Source of the DNA: Echinarachnius parma
Taxonomy: Eukaryota; Echinodermata; Echinoidea; Clypeasteroida; Echinarachniidae
Assembly (NCBI GenBank): GCA_037951105.1
Contig: JBAMJV010008239.1
Coordinates: 1 to 64,000, forward strand
Direction of reading: 5' to 3'
DNA: 64,000 bases
The notes beneath the pieces are model-generated. The model ran no database searches. It saw only the letters and a program-made list of their open reading frames with translations, and was not told the origin of the DNA. Position numbers and translations under genes: made by a program. Positions 41,395 through 64,000 of the stretch are shown in pieces. Position 1 is the stretch's first letter. Every line of letters begins with the position of its first letter.

Positions 41395-41595
41395 CAGTGG
41401 AGTAGCGTGGTCGGACTGATTGTTTTATCATTTTGTTTAGGGGGGGGGGGGGGGGGGCACGCAAATTATTGGGGGACACACCTTATGTATTACATGTACT
41501 TTATTTTGTAAACAATTTACCCCCTATGTTTTGTATTGCTTTTGTCGAATTATTTGGGGGGTACGTGCCCCCCTCCCCCCTTAGCTACACCACTG
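41395..41595. mobile_element. 201-bp hAT-like MITE with 8-bp TSD
   Basis: Termini CAGTGGAGTAGC and GCTACACCACTG are inverted. Flanks gagcgatc (41387-41394) and gggcgatc (41596-41603) form an 8-bp target duplication with one mismatch. A G run lies at 41441-41457. Confidence 0.75.
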
Positions 41596-41693
41596 GGGCG
41601 ATCCTTTCCCAATTGCCGCTAATTGTAACATCATTTCACGAGCAACCAATCAGATCGCATCAATACACATTTTATTAACTACGCATCACTTTC

Positions 41694-41726
41694 ACTTGTC
41701 AACAAAGTTACTAGATCCCTTTAAAA
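41694..41726 (-). repeat. MITE family B terminal fragment
   Basis: cttgtcaacaaagttactag..atccctttaa is the family-B terminus. The rest is missing. Confidence 0.6.
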
Positions 41727-41849
41727 GACATGGCATCGATTTGCGTGGTATAGGAGCTAATTGCCACAGCCATCATGACAAGATCATGATTACTAGACGA
41801 TGTGCCACCTGCGACATCAAGCATAAAGACATAATTGGATCTGGGGTAT

Positions 41850-42015
41850 AGCGTGGTCAGACTGATTGGGGGCACACAAATTATTTGGAGGGCACACCTT
41901 ATGTATTACTTTTTTTTCCTTTAAAAATGTTCTCCATATGTTTTGTATTGTTTTTCCAAATTATTGGGGGAACATGCCCCTCCCCCCCCCCCTTGCCCCC
42001 CCGTAGCTACGCCAT
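41850..42015. mobile_element. decayed relative of the 41395 element
   Basis: ggtatagcgtggtcagactgattgggggcaca through ccccccgtagctacgcca parallels 41395-41595, with worn ends. Confidence 0.6.
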
Positions 42016-42059
42016 ACAGTCTAGAGTATTGACAGATCATGAGGCATAGGGCGGTTTCT

Positions 42060-42586
42060 AACAGTGATACGATTCGATATTACATTATACACTTTTTGTT
42101 GAATGTTTTTATTGATCATCAAACATCATAACAAATAACAAAAACATTTATAAAATAATGAAGCAAGGAGAACATTTCGCGAAATTTGGGTGAATTGTGT
42201 AATATTTCGCCAATTTTGTACAAAATGTTCACGAAAATGTCCTATAATGCCACCATACAACACAGCTCTATACACCTTATACAAAACAAAATGACACAAT
42301 TTGGGCCAAACATATACATTTGAGTTTATTTCTATTTTATTATATCATTTGCCTTTTCAAAAAGCACGTAGAAACATTATTTGCTATATATGTATATAAA
42401 AGCCTCTTTATCATTAAAAAAAAAAGAAGAACAAAATATCGCGATATACATAGCGGTGCCATTAGATTATATATATACATATTTTTTGTTATAAAAAAAA
42501 GAGAAATTAAATTGGCAACAATAGTCACCTTTGACTGATTGCCATTAAACTATATAACAACAACAACAACATATACAATTTGTTAT
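42060..42586. other. intergenic, no gene
   Basis: AT-rich. Nothing recognised. Confidence 0.4.
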
Positions 42587-42933
42587 TCAAACATATAAAG
42601 AAACTGACCAGAACTATATAATGTGATTGAAAAAGAGCAAAGAAAATGGGATTCCAACGGGATTCGAACCCAAGACCTCCGGATTGCTAGACCGGTGCTC
42701 TTACCGACTGAGCTTTAGAAAACCGTAGTACGGCGTTCGTCCCTGAAAACCCTTAATTTTCATTGCTCGTGTGGTCAGAAGCTATTATAAACCTGACATA
42801 AACCCGAAGGATAGAAATCAACTTGGGGATATATGCGAGGGATCACCGAAGTGATGCAGCTTTTTAAAATAATTAATTCAAACATATAAATAAACTGACC
42901 AGAAATATATACTGTGATTGAAAAAGAGCAAAG
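42587..42933. repeat. 57-bp direct repeat flanking a tRNA-like block
   Basis: attcaaacatataaa.aaactgacc through gattgaaaaagagcaaag occurs at 42587-42643 and again at 42877-42933. Confidence 0.8.
42648..42725 (-). repeat. tRNA-Ala(AGC)-like block, probably SINE head or pseudo-tRNA
   Basis: The - strand has a D-arm gctcagtcggtaagagc, an anticodon arm ccggtctagcaatccgg (loop ctagcaa, anticodon AGC) and a T-arm gggttcgaatccc. The acceptor strands do not pair and the T-stem is weak, so a working tRNA is unlikely. Confidence 0.6.
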
Positions 42934-43164
42934 ATTTGCTTTTGAAATTATTAAATTTGATTGATTGGGTGAAATTGAGTGTGAATTACGCAACACGACC
43001 ATGCCCAACAAAAACGTACTTTCAGTAATCTTCCGCTTCAATATGGATATAATCTATGCAATACTGTTTGAATTATTCACAATCAAAATGATAGAGTTTT
43101 ATCTAATACCCACTATACATATAGACCTATCTAATCATATAAAAGACTAACTCCCACTCCTATG

Positions 43165-43262
43165 ACTAACAGGGGCGTAGCTGCGGGGGGCCTGGAGGCA
43201 GGTGCCCCCCCCCCACAAGTTTTCTGTGCCCCAGGTGCCCCCCCCCCCCCCATGAAAAATTC
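43165..43262. repeat. GGGGCGTAGCTGCGGGG / poly-C element piece
   Basis: aggggcgtagctgcgggggg begins a fragment of the CAGTGGCGTAGC type with C runs at ~43205-43214 and ~43240-43251. Confidence 0.5.
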
Positions 43263-43439
43263 ATGGACAACAGATATCGCCTCCAGAAAAAAGGGATATA
43301 CAATAGTTTTAGGTCGAGATCATGTAATGCTCGATCATTTTAGGGCCACATTAGATAACTAATGAGATATTAATGATTTTAGGCAGTCTAGACAGGTAAG
43401 GAAGGACCTATAAAGATAAATGGACAGATGCACAGAAGA

Positions 43440-43628
43440 CCAGTTAAAACCAACAGAAATACCAGTTGAAACCAATTCAAAATACCAGTTGATACCAACT
43501 ACTTTAACTGGTCTTCTTACTGGTCAGCCTTACTGGATTTTTACTGGATTCTTACTGGGAGCTATTTAGTTAAAAACCAGTAAAAACCAGTTGAATTTCC
43601 AACTGGTTTCAACTGGTTTCAACTGTTT
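43440..43628. repeat. CCAGTT/AACTGG-rich block
   Basis: About fifteen ccagt(t/a) or actgg motifs in ~190 bp. The left half is mostly ccagttgaaacca, the right half mostly its inverse tggtttcaactgg, so the block can fold. Confidence 0.75.
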
Positions 43629-43739
43629 TTTTTTTCGACCTGGGTTTTTTTTCTTGTTCAATACAAATCCACCCCCCCCCCACCCACCCACTGGAAATAT
43701 CCTAGTTACGCCACTTTTGACAAATATTTGCTTGTATGT

Positions 43740-44220
43740 CCGTGCTCCGACGCCATAATGCATATGCCATTTTATAGAAACAGCCTAATGATTCAATAAT
43801 ACTTGGGAACGTAAGCTTTCATGTTTTTTTTTCTTTCTATTTATAAAATAGTACTTTCATGAACTGCGACAAATGGCAATTTGCGTTGTTGTTTTTGAAA
43901 ATAACAAATTTGCCGAGGATAATGTTAATTTATGTACACGTATCACCGATAAATAGCACATAAGTTAGTTGTTTTAGATCACTCATCGGTATCGAGGAAT
44001 ACATTCTTCAATATGACTCGGAATAATCCTTTGCATGTCTGGTGGAATTGCTTGCCAAAACAGAGAACAAATATATTATATTGACATGACAACTATGCTT
44101 ACATTATATATATAATAAGCCATGTCTAATATTAAGGCTCACATACTAGTTTTTTTTTATCATCGTGTTTTGGGGGTGGACTGCATCATTCGTGTGCCTA
44201 ACAATTATAAGCAAACAATA
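43740..44220. other. intergenic, no gene
   Basis: Nothing recognised. Confidence 0.4.
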
Positions 44221-44224
44221 CCAC

Positions 44225-44652
44225 GTTCAATTTCATCAGCACCAACATTATCAATATCATCATTGTCATCACCAAAACCAGTCGTTGTCGTCTTCATCAT
44301 CACCACCACCACCATCCCACCATCATAATCATCTTCATCACAATCACCTCCATATTTATCACCATCACCACCATCACCAATGCCACAACAATCATCACCA
44401 CCACCATCCCAATCATGATCACCATTACCATCACCACCACCATCATCATCTTCATAAGCACCAGGCACCACCACCATACCCATTATCATAATCATCTTCA
44501 TCACTAACACCACCATATTTATCACCATCACCACCATCACCACCGCCCCCACAACCATCATCATCATTACCATAAATCACCACCAGGCACCACCACCATA
44601 CCCATTATCATCTACATCACCACGACCACCATTATCATCATCACCACCATCA
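44225..44652 (+). repeat. CAT/CAC/ATC triplet-rich simple sequence
   Basis: Imperfect catcac and atcatc triplets. Open frames rich in His/Ser (or Met/Val on the other strand) are products of the repeat. The tract resumes at 45039-45140 after a MITE. Confidence 0.85.
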
Positions 44653-45038
44653 TTAAAGGGACTTAGTAACATTGTCCAAATCCTCAAAATAAATTTCTAA
44701 TTCTAGCGGTTCCCTTATACCTTGTTGTATTCGTATTAACAATAAAATCACGCGACAGGTTTCGGTTTTTCAAATTTCCCTTTCGTTACAAAGATATGTA
44801 TGATTGAAGTATTCAGGTAAGAAAAACTCCGGGCGAGTTTTTCTTCTGTGTACAAAGTGAGTGCAGTGAGTTACTGAATATCACTTTGCATTTTCGCTCA
44901 TTACTTGGCCATACAATGTCCATTTGACTTGAAATTTTCACACAATACCCTGTGGACATATGAGATAACAACAATATACATTGCATCAACCATTCATCAC
45001 TTTTTGCACATGTCAACAAAGTTACTAGATCCCTTTAA
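44653..45038 (-). mobile_element. MITE family B inserted in triplet repeat, TTAA TSD
   Basis: TTAA at 44653-44656 and 45035-45038, flanked on both sides by cat/cac triplet sequence (accatcat | catcttctcc), so the insertion site is clear. Ends agggacttagtaacattgtc and gttactagatccct. Confidence 0.85.
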
Positions 45039-45499
45039 CATCTTCTCCACCAACATCATCACCAGCATCATCATCACAACATTCTCCACATTTAATATTA
45101 GATGAATACCATTAACATGACCACCATCACCACCACCACGAAAACAAAATTAGTAAAGATTACGTTAAAAAGTTTGCATTACATTCATATTTATTTAATA
45201 CTTTTCCTATGACGTACAATACAATGATAAATTTGGCACCTTCTTATGGTTCATACAAAAATAAACATTTAAACAGTAACTGGTAACAAATTTGTAAACA
45301 CAACTTTACAGTTTGACAAAACATCATCGAGCAATTTTTGACCAAAATCTTTACAAGAAATATAGGTACAGTTTACATTGAAAGAGTAGGGTGAAAACCT
45401 GGTGAAATTGGTATATCTGCATATCTTAATGACAAGCTACTGTATAATTTCCCACCCTGTGTTGGTAGCACAAATAGAAATCTAGGTTTCCAATCTGTA

Positions 45500-45595
45500 A
45501 TGGTTCTACGGGATGGAAAGTAAATCTCTTGGATGTATGCATTTCTCTCGGTCGACACTTCCTCCTTCAGTGTCTTAGTGGAAATATTCTGAAAT
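45500..45595 (-). repeat. old copy of exon 17, downstream 3
   Basis: The - strand reads ISTKTLKEEVSTERNAYIQE, resembling LHALKDEVSAKGNSYIKE. It is the most diverged copy and could be chance at its edges. Confidence 0.5.
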
Positions 45596-45699
45596 AGACA
45601 TTGCCCTCAAACCTAAAACATATCCATCTATAGAGCTCCTAACATTCAGAACAATCCTGTATGCCTTTGCGCCTCCTAGACTTTACTTACTATTAAGCC

Positions 45700-45900
45700 T
45701 GTATAAGTCGGGTATTTTGAAAAACCGTTTAACCGACGGCAAAAACCGTTTAACCAAACAGGTAACCGATTTTGTTACCGTCGGTAATTTCTGCGGTCGT
45801 ACGTCTGAAAAAAGGAACTGAAGGCTAACCGAAACCGTGAAAATGAAAACGGTTTTTGCCGTTGCCAGTCGTGTAACTGTTTCATTACAGGCTTACTTAC
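45700..45900. repeat. CCGTTTAACCGACGG-rich inverted block
   Basis: aaccgtttaaccgacggcaaaaacc is repeated and later inverted (aaaacggtttttgccgttg). Bounded by gcctgtataagtcggg and cattacaggctta. Possibly a small foldback. Confidence 0.45.
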
Positions 45901-46069
45901 TATACAAGAGGAATTTTATGTAGATATTTATCTTTTGCCGTCAGACATATACTGTACTATGACACAGTATTGGAATTGTTCCAATGAAGATATGATTGTT
46001 CAAACGGAAATTAATTGTTTATCCTTTTTAACTTAGGAGACCTCTCAAACCTTCCAAGGAAAACCATCC

Positions 46070-46145
46070 TGACAATGTCTTCAAGTATTCCTGGACCACA
46101 GCTTGTGGATTTAGGCATTCCCCTTGGCTGACCCTTCTGCTGACA
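46070..46145 (-). repeat. degraded copy of exon 17, downstream 2
   Basis: tcttcaagtattcctggacca and aggcattccccttggctgac resemble the exon 17 end at lower identity. Confidence 0.65.
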
Positions 46146-46479
46146 GTGCCATACAAATAATCCAGCTATGGAAATTCATGTTCCAAAATGCAAGCTAGAC
46201 CTTTTATTTTTTTAGTAAACAAATGTCTTCAATGTAACTAAATTGAACACTCAATCGCCAAAGGCCAAAGCAATGCTCAAAATAAGCACAGCCCAAATTT
46301 CACTGATGCTCAATTCCACTAGCCCGCATGTTCAACCAAATATAACAGAATTTGTTATGTTTTTCTTTGTTGAGGGCCACCAGATCCAGGCTTTTGGAAA
46401 CATCTTTTGTTCACTTTCAGAAAGCAGAAAGTTAAATTTTAGCATTGTCCTAATTGTAAAGAGATATCACAATCCTGTA

Positions 46480-46652
46480 TGTGCTCAAGTACTCCTAGAC
46501 GAGACCTCTTTGATGTATGTGTTCCCCTTGGTTAACACCTCGTCTTTCAGAGCCTGGAGCTGCTGTGTGGTTGATAAAAGTAACATGTCCTTCCCCATAA
46601 TCTCCAAGAGACAGACGGTACAACTCTGGTTGTCTTTGAGCCACTTCAGACT
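46480..46652 (-). repeat. degraded copy of exon 17, downstream 1
   Basis: agtactcctagacgagacctctttgatgta and ccccttggttaacacctcgtctttcagagc copy the end of exon 17. Frame is broken. Confidence 0.82.
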
Positions 46653-62942
<16,290 letters not shown>

Positions 62943-64000
62943 CTGTAACAATTCAAAAGAAAATAAGCAGTGACATTCATTATAGCACAAAGTCTGATTA
63001 TAATTTGTAGTTGTTTTTGTTTTATTACCGACAAACCTGTCCATAAAGTAAGCCTGAGTCATGTCGGATATATTCGGAACCGGGTCCCGATAAACTTTTA
63101 CCGGTCGGGAACCGGTATCCCGATAAATTTTTACCGTCGAAACTCGGACGGGTAAAATCATGCAATCGTGCAAGCATCGGCAAAAATGCACTGTTTGGGG
63201 CTTATATTGCTCTTTTTATATGCAAATAACATAACAAATACTGAGGCTTTTATGAATTTACATATCAATCTTTACGGGAAAATAGTTACAGACTATCCAG
63301 AATTAACTCAGTTTTGCAAGAAAAGTATTTTTTCCGAAGTAAATTGGACCTAGAAATCGATCGTTGGTTCAGCATTACGCCACACGTTTCACAGAAACAG
63401 AAACTTCGAGCCGCTGTTTAATGCATATCGCTCGTATACTTTGCGTGCAGGTTTACGGGTCTTTTTTCTTACGCGAGATCCTTCCGCGACGGAGCTATGT
63501 TAATTCATCCGCCGTACATGTAGCCGTTTTTTATCGATATTTTGCGTAATTGTTTTCATTGTTTTGGGGCTCATTTTTGTTTCTGTTCAGCTATCAAACG
63601 CCATGAAATCCTGTAAGTAGAATGAGTGATTTCAAGTTCGGTGTTGGGCTGGTGTTAGAGTGGTGTTACTCCAAGAGCTGCTTAAATCGAGCTCAAAATC
63701 AGCTGTTCGGTTTGGGAGAACCGATACCGATAGTGCTATCGATATCTAAACACCGCCCTAACACCAGCGAAAAAGAACAAAAAGGGTTTAAAATGCCGAC
63801 GAAAATGCCGAAACCCTTTTTCAAATCATTTCAATCATTACGTTTATGATACTGCTGTTCATAATTCAGGGTAATCTGAGACGATAATATGCAGTTCTGT
63901 CAGTTAGTAAATGTAAAATCATACCATTTGCATTATTTCTTTTGTTATTAGAATAATTCTAACGACGTGTCACGAGTGTCATGCGCGAATTTTGACAATA
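62943..64000. other. 5' side of MSH2: no exon 1 recognised
   Basis: The expected first exon (FDRGDFYT-type block) is not visible and probably lies beyond the window. cgggtcccgataaacttttaccggtcggg and a second cccgataaatttttaccg (63080-63145) form a small direct repeat. Confidence 0.5.

Noticed and set aside
42648-42725. Functional tRNA-Ala gene
   Set aside because: D- and T-arms are recognisable but the acceptor strands do not pair and the T-stem is weak. Treated as SINE-derived.
44165-44573. His/Ser-rich and Met/Val-rich open frames
   Set aside because: Direct translation of the CAT/CAC triplet repeat. No start context, splice sites or domain.
63000-64000. MSH2 exon 1 or another 5' exon
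   Set aside because: No FDRGDFYT-like or other conserved block in any - strand frame. Likely beyond the window.

Overview
This is a piece of an animal nuclear genome: intron-rich genes with GT-AG splice sites, AT-rich non-coding DNA, and many short inverted-repeat transposons, LINEs and tRNA-derived repeats. The repeat types (CAGTGGCGTAGC-ended elements, GGGCCCCGTTGCA foldbacks, (ATT)n-tailed SINE ends) suggest a marine invertebrate deuterostome such as an echinoderm or hemichordate. That placement is an inference from general knowledge, not a database match.

Three host genes can be supported. (1) Positions 650-18416, + strand: an acetylcholinesterase-type esterase in ten visible exons, A to J. 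It has the GESAG serine, the DEG acid, the histidine before EEIQFIFG, and a C-terminal tail of the tryptophan-rich WAT (T-peptide) kind. The N-terminal exon is not seen. (2) Positions 29622-30743, - strand: an intact single-exon class A GPCR of 373 residues. (3) Positions 46653-62942, - strand: the mismatch-repair ATPase MSH2 in 17 exons covering all but the first ~70 residues. Exon phases chain through, and the predicted length (~932 with a typical exon 1) is close to that of human MSH2.

The most unusual feature is that both multi-exon genes carry short tandem copies of their own exon pieces in adjacent introns. In MSH2, nine exons (2, 4, 5b, 7, 12, 13, 15, 16, 17) have one to four degraded copies beside them. 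In the esterase, penultimate exon I is preceded by about ten copies of its 5' end, each with its own splice acceptor, and the last exon has a decayed copy in the 3' flank. The copies differ in age and repeat unit (about 85-260 bp), which points to a recurrent local duplication process.

Layout: 1-18416 esterase, with an L1/Tx1-type LINE (ORF2 nearly whole) and a CR1-like LINE 3' end in the first visible intron. 18417-29160 is a repeat field with TTAA-flanked MITE families A and B, foldbacks and a perfect 50-bp-arm palindrome. 29622-30743 is the GPCR. 30744-46200 is more repeats: a GACGTC-rich foldback, a 70-bp-arm hairpin, a ~445-bp satellite, hAT-like elements with 8-bp target duplications, and CAT/CAC triplets. 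46653-62942 is MSH2, with a 1.64-kb hAT-like element and a 0.78-kb piggyBac-like element in its introns. 62943-64000 shows no recognisable gene. One-base length anomalies in esterase exon A and MSH2 exons 3 and 4 look more like consensus errors than gene death, because all other exons are intact.
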